From Streptoverticillium olivoreticuli subsp. olivoreticuli (GTDB lineage: Bacteria > Actinomycetota > Actinomycetes > Streptomycetales > Streptomycetaceae), in the NCBI RefSeq assembly GCF_003391135.1, contig NZ_CP031455.1, positions 1,860,001 through 1,924,000 of the forward strand: 64,000 nt of DNA, given 5' to 3'. The notes under the pieces were generated by a model. It saw nothing but the letters and a program-made list of their open reading frames with translations, was not told the DNA's origin and did not search any database. Shown piece by piece: positions 7,857 through 15,671 of this stretch. Made by a program: the position numbers and the translations under genes. How positions within the stretch are numbered: position 1 is the first letter of the stretch; each line of letters begins with the position of its first letter.

Positions 7857-9551
7857 TCATTTTCCGCCAATCCCTGGCGCGCCGACAGGCCGCCGGCCCC
7901 TCCCGGCCGGCTCCTTGCGCACGAAGGCCCGGCGTCTGGCGTGGTAGGGCGCGGCGCGGTCGTGGAGGACCGCGCGCATCCGGGCCAGCTCCTCCTCCCG
8001 GTGGGCGGCCAGCGGCTTGCGGGCCTCGTCCTGCTCCCGCTCGGCCTTCTTCGCCGCGATCCGCGCCCGGGCCGCGGGCGTGTCCGCCAAGTGGACGGCC
8101 AGCGCGGCCACTTGCGCGCCGAACTCGCCGGGGGCGGAGTCGACGACGCGGTCCACCAGTCCGATGCGCTCCGCGGCCACCGCGCTGACGGGCAGGGCGT
8201 CGTCCATGAGCCGCTCGGCCGTTCCGGCGCCGACGCGGCGCGGCAGGGAGTACGTCCAGTACTCGGAGCCGTACAGCCCCATCAGCCGGTAGTGCGGGTT
8301 GAGCACCACCCCGGCTCTGCACCACACCTCGTCGGCGGCGAGCGCCAGCATCACCCCGCCCGCCGCGGCGTTGCCGCCCAGCGCCGCGACCACCAGCCGG
8401 TCGGTGGTCGTCAGAACGGCGTGGACCAGGTCGTCCATGGCGTTGATGTTGGCCCAGGACTCCTCGGCCGGGTCCGCGGCCGCCTCGATGACGTTGAGGT
8501 GGATCCCGTTGGAGAAGAAGTCCCGGCCGCCGCCGAGGACCAGCACGGAGACCGGCCGGGAGCGGGCGTAGCGGTAGGCGGCGAGCAGCCTCCGGCAGTG
8601 GGTCGTGCTCATCGCGCCGCCGGGGAAGGAGAACCGCAGGAAGCCGGTCCGCCCGTCCTCGCGGTAGCGGATGTCGGTCCAGGTGCAGCGGTCGTCCGCC
8701 AGATCGAGCGGGGCCGTCACCTCGGGGACGCGCGGCAGCCGGTCGCCCAGCGCGAGCGTCGCCGGCAGCTTGAGCCCCGGGAGCTCCCCCGGTCCGCTGC
8801 GCCGGCGCAGCTGCGGGATCCACACCGCGCCGTCGGCGGTCGCCCGGCAGACGGCGCCCGCCCGGGTGGCCAGCAGCTCGCCCGGGCGGCCCCTCAGCCG
8901 GTCCTCGAAGTGGCCGCCGTGCAGATACCACTCCTCGCCGAGCAGGGTGTCCAGCACGCCCGGGCGCGAGTCCGCGGCGCGCAGTTTGCGCAGGACCGTC
9001 CCGGTGGGGTCGCTCTCCCAGTCGATGCGCCGCAGCTCCTGCCGGAAGTACGGGGGCGCCTGCGCCACGGCTTCCCGCGGGACGGGGATGTACGTTCCGG
9101 ACGCGACGCGCTCCACGGCCAGCCGCACCGCTTCGAGGGCGGCGTCGGCGATCTCGTTGCGGTACAGATCGCTCTTGGCCACCGCCGGGACCTGGCAGGT
9201 GACCGCCGCCCAGACGTCACCCGCGCCCATCTCCTCGGCGGCCTGGAAGACCGTGACGCCCCACTGCCGCACCCCTTCGTGGACCGCCCGGTCCAGCGAG
9301 GACGGACCCCGGTCGCCGACCGGGCCGGGGTGCACCATCAGGCAGGGGTACGCGGACCACACCTCGCGCGGGACGGCCGCGGTGAGCACCGGTGCGAGGA
9401 TCAGCTCCGGGCGGTGGCGCCCCACGATCCCGCCCACGTCCGCCCGGTGCGGCACCTGTTCCACCACCACCGTGTGCCCGTGGTCGCCCAGCTCGGCGTA
9501 GACGCGCTGGGTGAGGCTGTCGAACGCGTCGGCGAGCAGCAGGATGTTCAT
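7857..9551 (-). CDS. hypX: HypX/HoxX-type formyl-CoA decarbonylase-like hydrogenase maturation protein
   Basis: The start codon at 9551 gives MNILLLADAFDSLTQRVYAE, which is where the family begins; the frame stays open further upstream but without similarity. Residues 1-230 are a formyltransferase domain with the tetrahydrofolate-site motif HPGP (74-77) and DRGPSSLD (80-87). Residues ~290-545 are an enoyl-CoA hydratase-fold domain with GGGRDFFSNGIHLN (340-353) and GNAAAGGV (393-400). In characterised HypX this pair moves a formyl group from formyl-tetrahydrofolate to coenzyme A and releases CO as a ligand for O2-tolerant NiFe hydrogenases. No hydrogenase or other hyp gene lies in the window, so the hydrogenase must be elsewhere or the enzyme serves another formyl-transfer role. 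The family assignment is firm. Confidence 0.85.
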   Translation of the reverse strand: MNILLLADAFDSLTQRVYAELGDHGHTVVVEQVPHRADVGGIVGRHRPELILAPVLTAAVPREVWSAYPCLMVHPGPVGDRGPSSLDRAVHEGVRQWGVTVFQAAEEMGAGDVWAAVTCQVPAVAKSDLYRNEIADAALEAVRLAVERVASGTYIPVPREAVAQAPPYFRQELRRIDWESDPTGTVLRKLRAADSRPGVLDTLLGEEWYLHGGHFEDRLRGRPGELLATRAGAVCRATADGAVWIPQLRRRSGPGELPGLKLPATLALGDRLPRVPEVTAPLDLADDRCTWTDIRYREDGRTGFLRFSFPGGAMSTTHCRRLLAAYRYARSRPVSVLVLGGGRDFFSNGIHLNVIEAAADPAEESWANINAMDDLVHAVLTTTDRLVVAALGGNAAAGGVMLALAADEVWCRAGVVLNPHYRLMGLYGSEYWTYSLPRRVGAGTAERLMDDALPVSAVAAERIGLVDRVVDSAPGEFGAQVAALAVHLADTPAARARIAAKKAEREQDEARKPLAAHREEELARMRAVLHDRAAPYHARRRAFVRKEPAGRGRRPVGAPGIGGK

Positions 9552-9758
9552 GGGCGACCTCCGGACAGGTCTCGCGTCGAGCGGCGGCGGGGCGGCCCGC
9601 GTCGGCGGGACGCCCACGGCGATCCTGACTCCCGCCCGCCCCGCCACGATCGAGGCATGTCTGGAACACCCCGGTATGTCACCCACACGCCCGAGCCCGT
9701 CGGCGGTCCCGCCACGAGGGCCCGGCACGCGCACGGCGGCGCTCGTCATACTGGGCAC

Positions 9759-10232
9759 GTGAGCTCCATCGCCCCCGTTCCCCCGCCGCCCGGGACGCCC
9801 CACCCGCTTCCCGTCCGCGACACCGCGGCCTTTCTGACCGGCTGGTGGACGGTCGACCGGACCCTTGTCGACCTGCGGACGGACTCCCGCGGGACGTTCC
9901 ACGGCACGGCCGAATTCCGGCGGTCCGACGACGCGTGCGTACTGCACGTCGAGGACGGCGAGCTGAGCTGGAACGGCACGGTCAACCGTGCGGGCCGGAC
10001 GCTCAAGCTGTTCCCCCGGGCGGACGGCACCGCCGAGGTGACGTTCGCCGACGGCCGGTTCTTCCACGATCTGGACCTGCGCGGCGACTCCTGGACCACC
10101 CGCCACCCGTGCGCAGCGGACCTCTACGACGGCACCTTCACCATCGTCTCGCCCGGCGAATGGCACGTGCGCTGGCGCACCACCGGACCGGAGAAGGATC
10201 AGCTGCTGCGCTCGGTCTACCGTCGGCGGTAG
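9759..10232 (+). CDS. DUF6314 family protein
   Basis: The GTG at 9759 gives 157 residues. After a Pro-rich start, residues ~25-157 show the family pattern: FLTGWWTVDRTL near the start, FADGRFFHDLDL, HPCAADLYDGTF, and WRTTGPEKDQLL at the end. This alternation of aromatic strands suggests a small calycin-like beta-barrel. No signal peptide or membrane segment is seen. No biochemical role is established for the family that I know of. It is divergent from the HypX gene over 207 bases and convergent with the ferredoxin gene, so it is probably a single-gene unit. No good ribosome site precedes the GTG, so the start could be a few codons off. Confidence 0.8.
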   Translation: MSSIAPVPPPPGTPHPLPVRDTAAFLTGWWTVDRTLVDLRTDSRGTFHGTAEFRRSDDACVLHVEDGELSWNGTVNRAGRTLKLFPRADGTAEVTFADGRFFHDLDLRGDSWTTRHPCAADLYDGTFTIVSPGEWHVRWRTTGPEKDQLLRSVYRRR

Positions 10233-10280
10233 GAGCGCTCAGGGCCGGGACCCGACCGTGGCCGCGCCCCGGCCCAGGGG

Positions 10281-10472
10281 CTATTCGATGATCCGTACGG
10301 CGCCGGACGGGCAGAGGTCGACGGCCTCGCGCACATCGGGCCGCCGGTCGGCCGCGGGATCGGCCGCGAGTACGGTGACGACGCCGTCGTCGTCCTGGTC
10401 GAAGACGCCGGGCGCGGTCAGCGCGCACAGTCCGGCGCCGACGCAGACGCCGCGGTCGGCGGTCACTCGCAT
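10281..10472 (-). CDS. [3Fe-4S] ferredoxin, P450 partner
   Basis: This 63-residue ferredoxin has the pattern CVGAGLC with a third cysteine in CPSGA near the C-terminus, and an Ala in the place of the usual second cysteine of the CxxCxxC set. Three ligands indicate a [3Fe-4S] cluster, typical of Streptomyces ferredoxins that pass electrons to CYP105-type P450s. It begins 20 bases after the P450 stop, with GGAAGGAG just upstream, so the two are one transcript. A ferredoxin reductase is not nearby and would be supplied from elsewhere. The length and Asp/Glu-rich surface fit the family. Confidence 0.93.
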   Translation of the reverse strand: MRVTADRGVCVGAGLCALTAPGVFDQDDDGVVTVLAADPAADRRPDVREAVDLCPSGAVRIIE

Positions 10473-10492
10473 GGCCACTCCTTCCGCCGCGG

Positions 10493-11713
10493 TCACCAGG
10501 TGACCGGGAGTTCGTTGACGCCCTGGATCGTGGTGCCGGGGCGGAGCGTGAGCCGGTCGACCGGGACGGCCAGGCGCAGCGTGGGGATGCGGTCGAACAG
10601 CGCGGTGATGATCACTTCGAGCTCCAGGCGGGCCAGGTTCTGGCCGAGGCACTGGTGCACTCCGTAGCCGAAGGCGATGTGGTGGCGGGCCGAGCGGCGT
10701 ACGTCGAAGGTGTCCGGTTCCGCGAAGACCGAACCGTCGCGGTTGGCGATGGAGTTGGTGACGATCACTCCGTCACCGGCCCGGATGAGCTGCCCGTCGA
10801 TCTCGATGTCGGCCGTCGCGACGCGGCTGCCCGCGAGGTCGGCGATGGCGAGGTAGCGCAGCAGTTCCTCGACCGCTCCGGGCGCGAGGCCGGGGTCGGC
10901 GCGCAGGGCGGCGAGCTGGTCGGGGTGCTCCAGCAGGGTGATCACGCCGAACGAGGTCATCGAGGCGGTGGTCTCGTGGCCGGCGACGAGCAGCAGCAGG
11001 GCGTTCGCGATCAGTCCCTCGCGGTCGATCTCCCCGTTGGCCAGTTGCTCGGCGACGAGGCTGCCGAGCAGCCCCGGGCCGGGCCGGGTCTGCAGTTCGG
11101 TGATCCGCCCGTCCATGTAGCGTTCGAGGTCCTGGCGCGCGGCGACCGCGCTCGGCGCGTCCGGCGCCTGCACCAGCCGCCTGCTGGCGTCCTGGAAGAA
11201 GTCGTGGTCGGCGTAGGGCACTCCGAGCAGCCGGCAGATCACCATGGAGGGCACCGGCAGCGCGAAGCTGCCGACCAGGTCCGCGGGTGGGCCCGCGGCG
11301 AGCATGTCGTCGATGAAGCCGTGCACGATCCGCTCGATGTCCGCGCGCATGCCCTTCATGCGCTTCACGGTGAACTCGCTGATCGTCATCCGGCGCAGGG
11401 GGCCGTGCTCGGGCGGGTCCAGGCCGATGAACGGCCGGCGGCTGTCCCGGAAGCTCGCCACGCGCGCCGAGGTGGCGGGGAAGCCGGCGCGGGTGCGGTC
11501 GGAGGACAGCCGGGGGTCGGCCAGCAGCTTGCGCGCGGCCTCGTGCTTGGTCACCACCCATGCGTGGCTGCCGTCGTAGAGGGTCACCCTGCTCAGGGAA
11601 CGGGGCTCGTCCCGCCAACTGACGTAACTCTCGGGCAGTTGATAGGGACAGGTGCGGTCGTCGGGGAATGCGGGGGCGTCTTCGGTCTGGGGCGTCGCAA
11701 CGGTCTCGGTCAT
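10493..11713 (-). CDS. Cytochrome P450, CYP105-like
   Basis: The ATG at 11713 (MTETVATPQ) follows GAGGGG and gives 406 residues, the usual length of a soluble bacterial P450. Key motifs are present: the CYP105-type N-terminus TCPYQLPESY; I-helix AGHETTA for oxygen activation; K-helix ExxR in EELLRYL; and the haem loop FGYGVHQCLGQNLAR with the cysteine thiolate. It would hydroxylate a small hydrophobic molecule using electrons from the adjacent [3Fe-4S] ferredoxin. A TetR gene is divergent, and the shared promoter holds a near-perfect palindrome, so expression is probably induced when the TetR ligand binds. CYP105 enzymes act in xenobiotic breakdown and antibiotic tailoring. Nothing here fixes the substrate. 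Confidence 0.93.
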   Translation of the reverse strand: MTETVATPQTEDAPAFPDDRTCPYQLPESYVSWRDEPRSLSRVTLYDGSHAWVVTKHEAARKLLADPRLSSDRTRAGFPATSARVASFRDSRRPFIGLDPPEHGPLRRMTISEFTVKRMKGMRADIERIVHGFIDDMLAAGPPADLVGSFALPVPSMVICRLLGVPYADHDFFQDASRRLVQAPDAPSAVAARQDLERYMDGRITELQTRPGPGLLGSLVAEQLANGEIDREGLIANALLLLVAGHETTASMTSFGVITLLEHPDQLAALRADPGLAPGAVEELLRYLAIADLAGSRVATADIEIDGQLIRAGDGVIVTNSIANRDGSVFAEPDTFDVRRSARHHIAFGYGVHQCLGQNLARLELEVIITALFDRIPTLRLAVPVDRLTLRPGTTIQGVNELPVTW

Positions 11714-11737
11714 CGATCCCCTCGAGCTCTCTGACAC

Positions 11738-11760
11738 TTAAAGAACGGTCAGTTCTCTAA
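11738..11760. promoter_or_regulatory. Palindromic operator between P450 and TetR genes
   Basis: A 23-bp near-perfect inverted repeat is centred on base 11749: TTAaAGAAC, then GGTCA, then GTTCTcTAA. Only the pair at 11741/11757 fails. It lies 25 bases upstream of the P450 start and 64 bases from the TetR start, where a TetR dimer would repress both genes. The site is seen directly; regulator binding is inferred. Confidence 0.75.
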
Positions 11761-11823
11761 TACGAGGCTAAGGTGTCCCCACAAGGAACGCAACGACCTC
11801 TCGACAACCTCTCAGGAGTCCCG

Positions 11824-12474
11824 GTGCCACCGAACGTCGGCCGAGCCGTCGAATCGGCCGTCGACCACCGCAAAGGCCCCCGCCGGCGGGGCGAGGAGCT
11901 GGAGAACGCCATCCTGACGGCGACTCTGGAGGAACTCGCCGAGGTGGGCTACGCCGCCCTGACCATGGACCGGGTGGCCTCCCGCGCCCGCACCAGCAAG
12001 GCCGCCCTCTACCGCCGTTGGTCCGGCCGGGCCGAACTCGTCCTGGACGCCTGCAAGCTCCGCGCCTTCCCCGACGGCGGACTCCCCGACACCGGCGCAC
12101 TCCGCACCGATGTGATCGCCCTGTTGCGGCGGATGTCCACGCACATGGCCAGCCCCTTCGGGAGCATCCTGCGCGGCCTGCTCGCCGAGATGACGAGCGA
12201 TCCCGACTTCGCCAGGCTGATCCGGGACCGGGTGCACACCGCCGGGCCCGTGACCATCCGCGCCCTTCTGCAACGGGCCGTCGAGCGCGGCGAGGTCGAA
12301 CCCTGGATCCTGGGTTCCCGGCGGGCCACGGTCGCGACCGACCTGCTGCGCAACGAGTTCCTGCTGTTCGGCGCGCCCGTCGACGACGGGATCATCACCG
12401 ACATCGTCGACAGTGTGTACCTGCCGCTGGTCCTGCGCCCGGCCCCGGGGCCGACGGGCGACGCCGAGCACTGA
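11824..12474 (+). CDS. TetR/AcrR family regulator
   Basis: The GTG at 11824 follows AGGAG by five bases and gives 216 residues; the GTG at 11773 in the same frame lacks a ribosome site. The N-terminal HTH covers about residues 25-70 (TATLEELAEVGYAALTMDRVA, then RTSKAALYRRW). The C-terminal half is the helical ligand-binding domain seen in TetR proteins with the LLRRMSTHMASPFG and VAT-DLLRNEFLL patterns. It is divergent from the P450-ferredoxin operon and almost certainly controls it through the palindrome at 11738-11760. The ligand is unknown. The call is secure. Confidence 0.92.
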   Translation: MPPNVGRAVESAVDHRKGPRRRGEELENAILTATLEELAEVGYAALTMDRVASRARTSKAALYRRWSGRAELVLDACKLRAFPDGGLPDTGALRTDVIALLRRMSTHMASPFGSILRGLLAEMTSDPDFARLIRDRVHTAGPVTIRALLQRAVERGEVEPWILGSRRATVATDLLRNEFLLFGAPVDDGIITDIVDSVYLPLVLRPAPGPTGDAEH

Positions 12475-12496
12475 CGAGCGCTCGTGCACCGCCGGT

Positions 12497-13000
12497 TCAG
12501 CGGTTGGCGAGCTGTTCCCGCCTGCGGTCCTGGAGCGTGTGGTCCACGCACACCGCGAGGATGATCATCAGCGTCTCGTCCTCCGGGTCCAGCACGTCGA
12601 CCGCGTAGGCGTCCCGCATGCTGAACCAACGCCGGGAGACATGCGCGAGGGTGGTGCCCTCGTGCTGGATGTCGAACTCCCGGTCCCAGAGGTTGCCGGT
12701 GATCCGCAGCCGCCGCCCGTCGTGCAGCGTCACCTTGAAACGGTCCCCGAAGAGCGTGAACGCCCGCTTGCTGATCCGGGCCTCCAGCCAGCCGTCCCGC
12801 TTGACCAGGATGGTGTGATGGAGGGTGAACGCCTTCTTGACGATGCTGGCCACCTGATGGCCGTGGGTGTCCACGATGGTGAACGTCGTACGCAACCGCA
12901 GCAGTTTCCTGTTGACCTTGTAGATCTTCTCGCGGTGTTCGGTCTCGATCCAGGCTTCTTCGTGAAAGGCCAGCACGCGATCGCGTACCAGGTAGCGCAT
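12497..13000 (-). CDS. LURP-one-related (tubby-like fold) protein
   Basis: The chosen ATG at 13000 gives MRYLVRDRVLAFHEEAWIE and 167 residues; an in-frame ATG at 13021 would add seven. The sequence matches the LURP-one-related/Tub-like family: a start with MRYLVRDR, alternating strands such as KLLRLRTTFTIVD and ARISKRAFTLFGDRF, and the end segment FDIQHEGTTLAHVSRRWFSMRDAYAVDV. The fold is a 12-stranded barrel around a central helix, related to phospholipid scramblases and plant defence proteins. The bacterial role is unknown. It is convergent with the TetR gene, 22 bases away, and has no operon partner. No signal peptide is visible. Confidence 0.85.
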   Translation of the reverse strand: MRYLVRDRVLAFHEEAWIETEHREKIYKVNRKLLRLRTTFTIVDTHGHQVASIVKKAFTLHHTILVKRDGWLEARISKRAFTLFGDRFKVTLHDGRRLRITGNLWDREFDIQHEGTTLAHVSRRWFSMRDAYAVDVLDPEDETLMIILAVCVDHTLQDRRREQLANR

Positions 13001-13132
13001 GGAAAACCCCGTCCACGTCATGTCCGCCAGGCCAGTGGCGCTGTGCCGCCCGAGCGTAGTGATCGGCGCCGCCGGTCTGCCAGCCGACCTTCACGCCGAG
13101 ACAGGGATGAGACAAACATGTGCCGGCGGGGA

Positions 13133-14083
13133 TCACCTTCCGGCGAGCAGCCGCTCCTCGTCCGCGGCGGACAGGCCGCATTCCAGCGGGGGTTCGCCGC
13201 GTTCGCGGTCCCAGGCCAGCACGTCGGCCGCCGTCACCGCCAGCGGCGTCGCGGGCAGGCCCGCGGCCCTGGCGCGCGCCGCGCTGCGCTGCTGCGTGGA
13301 CCAGTCCGGCCGCACCAGCGGAAACCCGGGCGGTACCGACGCGGGGTCCACCGGCACGATCTCGACCTCGCTGCCCGCCGCCCGCGCACAGGTCTCGATC
13401 AGTCCCCCGAGCGTGACCGGCTCGGCCGGCCCCACGGCGTGGAACGCGCCGGGCCGGTCGTCGAGCAGCAGCCGCACCACCAGACGGGCCACGTCCGTTG
13501 AGTCGACGACCTGCACAGGCTGCTCGGGACGACCCGGCAGCGCCACCCGCCCACCGCGCGCCGCCCGGCGCACCCAGTACAGGAACGAATCCGCCCGGTC
13601 GTGCGGCCCGGCGACCTTCCCCGGGCGCACGACCGTGGCCCGAGCTCCGTACCGGGCCAGTACGTCGTCCTCGCACGCCACCTTGAGGGGCCCGTAGGTG
13701 GCCTCGGTCAGCTCCTCGGTGTCGCGGACCGGAGCCCGGCGCGGGGTGTCCTCGGCGGAGCCGGGCCCGACGCCCGCCCGTGCGTACACCGCGTGGCTGG
13801 AGATGAAGAGATACCGGCCGACCCTGTCGTCGAGCGCCTCCATCGCCTGCCCGACGTGGCGCGGCACGTATCCGCTGACGTCGACGACCGCGTCCCAGCT
13901 GCCCTCACCCAGCGCGGCGTAGTCGCCGGTGTCCCGGTCACCGATGCGCCGCGGCACGTCGGGGAACAGGCCGGTGCCGGTCCTGCCCCGGCCGAACAAG
14001 GTCACCTCGGCGCTGTTGCGCAGCGCGTCCTCGACGATCGCGCGGCCGACGAACGAGGTCCCGCCCAGTACGAGAATCCGCAT
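13133..14083 (-). CDS. NAD-dependent epimerase/reductase (extended SDR)
   Basis: The 316-residue protein starts MRILVLGGTSFVGRAIVED, a Rossmann nucleotide site with the variant GGTSFVG in place of GxxGxxG. The catalytic pattern continues with the serine segment YLFISSHAVYA and YGPLK (YxxxK). A C-terminal substrate-binding part contains PVQVVDSTDVARLVVRLL. Such proteins reduce or isomerise nucleotide sugars or other carbonyl substrates; the GGTxFxG form is common in actinobacterial SDRs annotated as NAD-dependent epimerases or reductases. The gene stands alone, between the LURP-one-like gene and a cupredoxin on the same strand. The substrate cannot be read from the sequence. Confidence 0.88.
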   Translation of the reverse strand: MRILVLGGTSFVGRAIVEDALRNSAEVTLFGRGRTGTGLFPDVPRRIGDRDTGDYAALGEGSWDAVVDVSGYVPRHVGQAMEALDDRVGRYLFISSHAVYARAGVGPGSAEDTPRRAPVRDTEELTEATYGPLKVACEDDVLARYGARATVVRPGKVAGPHDRADSFLYWVRRAARGGRVALPGRPEQPVQVVDSTDVARLVVRLLLDDRPGAFHAVGPAEPVTLGGLIETCARAAGSEVEIVPVDPASVPPGFPLVRPDWSTQQRSAARARAAGLPATPLAVTAADVLAWDRERGEPPLECGLSAADEERLLAGR

Positions 14084-14120
14084 GACGCCCGACGATAGCG
14101 GCGCCCCCGCGCGCCCGGCA

Positions 14121-14369
14121 CTAGGTGACGAGGATCGCGCCCTTCATATCCGGATGGATGTCACAGTGATAACGGAAAGTGCCGGGGGCCGGAAACACCC
14201 GGGAGAAGGTGGAACCCGGGTCGATCACTCCCGAATCCCACAGCCTGGTGTCGGACGTCACCGTGTGCGGCACGCCGTCCTCGACATTGGTCCAGGTGAC
14301 CGTTTCGCCGGCCCTCACGGGCTGCTCGGCGGGGTTGAAGGCATGGTTCGCGATCGTTACGTCAGGCAT
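14121..14369 (-). CDS. Cupredoxin (plastocyanin/amicyanin-like) without signal peptide
   Basis: The ATG at 14369 has GGGGGAGG nine bases upstream and gives only 82 residues. A type 1 copper site is complete: His35 in PHTVTS, Cys69, His72 and Met75 in YHCDIHPDMKG. The strand order matches amicyanin and plastocyanin. The notable point is the absence of any signal peptide or lipobox: the protein begins directly with the first beta-strand (MPDVTIANHAFNP). Most cupredoxins act outside the cytoplasm, so this one is either cytoplasmic, exported by a non-classical route, or has a mis-set start; an upstream in-frame start at 14390 adds only seven residues and no hydrophobic stretch. Confidence 0.9.
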   Translation of the reverse strand: MPDVTIANHAFNPAEQPVRAGETVTWTNVEDGVPHTVTSDTRLWDSGVIDPGSTFSRVFPAPGTFRYHCDIHPDMKGAILVT

Positions 14370-14513
14370 GACTGCTACCTCCCCCGGCATTGCGGAGTAC
14401 GAGCCCCATATGGCGAATTCCCACCTCAAGGAGAGGTGAATCACCGACCCACTCGGACGAGCGACCAATTCCGCACGGCGGGAGCGACCCACTGAGGGGT
14501 GCCCGGCCTGCAA

Positions 14514-14519
14514 TACACT
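14514..14519 (+). promoter_or_regulatory. -10 element of a probable leaderless promoter
   Basis: TACACT fits the actinobacterial TANNNT -10 pattern and ends six bases before the GTG start of the yjdM-type gene. No ribosome site lies between them. This spacing puts the transcript start at or next to the start codon, as in leaderless Streptomyces mRNAs. Confidence 0.6.
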
Positions 14520-14525
14520 CTCTCG

Positions 14526-14882
14526 GTGAACGAAATTCTGCCCCCGTGCCCCGAGTGCTCCAGCGCCTACACCTATGAGATGGGCACCCTCCTGATCTGC
14601 CCGGAGTGCGGGCACGAATGGTCGCCCGCGGCCGCCGAACCCGTGAGCGGTGAGGATTCGGTGATCAGGGATTCGGTCGGCAACGTACTCGCCGACGGTG
14701 ACACGGTGACGGTGGTCAAGACCTTGAAGGTCAAGGGCAACCCGAGCGGAATCAAGGCGGGCACCAAGGTCCGCAACATCCGCCTCATCGAGGGCGGCGG
14801 CGTGGACGGCCACGACATCGACTGCAAGATCGACGGATTCGGCGCGATGCAGCTGAAGTCCAGCGTGGTCAGGAAGGCCTGA
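14526..14882 (+). CDS. yjdM: YjdM/PhnA-family zinc-ribbon protein
   Basis: The GTG at 14526 gives [18 protein letters not shown], matching the start of E. coli YjdM; an upstream in-frame GTG at 14499 has no homologous extension. The 118-residue protein has an N-terminal zinc ribbon with CPEC at 8-11 and CPEC at 25-28. A C-terminal beta domain follows, with the family motifs [29 protein letters not shown] and [16 protein letters not shown]. The old name PhnA (alkylphosphonate uptake) came from a neighbourhood in E. coli, and the true role is uncertain. The gene is divergent from the cupredoxin and appears to be transcribed as a leaderless mRNA. Confidence 0.92.
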   Translation: MNEILPPCPECSSAYTYEMGTLLICPECGHEWSPAAAEPVSGEDSVIRDSVGNVLADGDTVTVVKTLKVKGNPSGIKAGTKVRNIRLIEGGGVDGHDIDCKIDGFGAMQLKSSVVRKA

Positions 14883-14942
14883 CGGCGCCGGATCCTGAGC
14901 CCCTCTCCTCCCAGCGCCCCTGCCATCCCGACAAGCGCGGGC

Positions 14943-15671
14943 TCAGGCATGCAGTAGCCGCCCGCGCAATGCCGCCACCAGGTCGTCATCGACGCCGAGC
15001 CGCTCGGCGGCGTAGCCGCGCACCGATCCGTACCGTGTGGTCAGGTCGGCCATGAAGAGCCGCATGGTCTCGGCGGGGGCGCGGCCGTAGGCGGGCCATC
15101 TGAGGGTCAGGTCCGGGTAATTGGCGTGCCAATCGGCGACCAGGCGGTCGGTGGCCAGCTCGGTGAGGGCGAAGTCGGCGGCGATGTCGTCCTCGTGCAC
15201 GCCGATCAGGGCGAGGACCAGCATGGCCAGCAGGCCGGTGCGGTCCTTGCCGGAGTGGCAGTGGAACACCAGCGGAGCGGTGTCCTCGGCGATGATCTCC
15301 AGCGCGTGCCGGAGCTCCTCGACGCCGTCGTGGGCAACCTCGGCGTATTTGCCGGCCAGGAAGCGCGCGGGCTCGACGTCCGGGTCCAGGCCCGCCTGGT
15401 CGTACGGCCGGTGCTCGATGCTCAGATTGTGGTAGGCGAGGCCCTGGTGGGGCGGGACGCGTCCGCTGCGTTCGATCTCCCAGGGGTATCGGAGGTCGAT
15501 CACGGTGCGGATGTCCAGGGCGAGGAAGCGGTCTTGGTCATGGCCGCGCAACTTGCCCAGCGAGTCGGAGCGGAACAGCCGCCCCCAGCGCACCGTACGG
15601 CCGTCGGCGGCCCGGTAGCCACCCAGGTCCCGGAAGTTGTGCAGGCGCTCGAACGCGATATGTCTCCCCAC
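14943..15671 (-). CDS. Tyrosine-protein phosphatase (PTP fold)
   Basis: The signature CHSGKDRTG provides the catalytic Cys and Arg of the PTP P-loop in the bacterial lipid/tyrosine phosphatase family (PF13350 type). The N-terminal motif FERLHNFRDLGGYRAADGRTVRWGRLFRSDSL and the Asp-containing segment TVIDLRYPWEIE also match. The product is 242 residues from the GTG at 15671, which has AGGG eight bases upstream; a GTG at 15680 is the other choice. It has no signal peptide, so it acts in the cytoplasm on phosphotyrosine, phosphoserine or phosphoinositide-like substrates. It stands alone between yjdM and the two-component system terminator. Confidence 0.9.
   Translation of the reverse strand: MGRHIAFERLHNFRDLGGYRAADGRTVRWGRLFRSDSLGKLRGHDQDRFLALDIRTVIDLRYPWEIERSGRVPPHQGLAYHNLSIEHRPYDQAGLDPDVEPARFLAGKYAEVAHDGVEELRHALEIIAEDTAPLVFHCHSGKDRTGLLAMLVLALIGVHEDDIAADFALTELATDRLVADWHANYPDLTLRWPAYGRAPAETMRLFMADLTTRYGSVRGYAAERLGVDDDLVAALRGRLLHA

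Noticed and set aside
7941..9758. Very long plus-strand open frame across the HypX gene
   Set aside because: It is antisense to a clear HypX protein and reads as Arg/Gly/Pro-rich shadow sequence. Only its last part (from the GTG at 9759) is a real gene.
9552..9758. Upstream extension of the HypX protein
   Set aside because: The frame stays open to 10166 but would run through the divergent DUF6314 gene and shows no family similarity before MNILLLADAF.
14895..14946. CTGAGCCC ... GGGCTCAG as a terminator after yjdM
   Set aside because: The arms are only eight bases with a 36-base loop, and the second arm overlaps the phosphatase stop. The pairing is too weak to report as a terminator.
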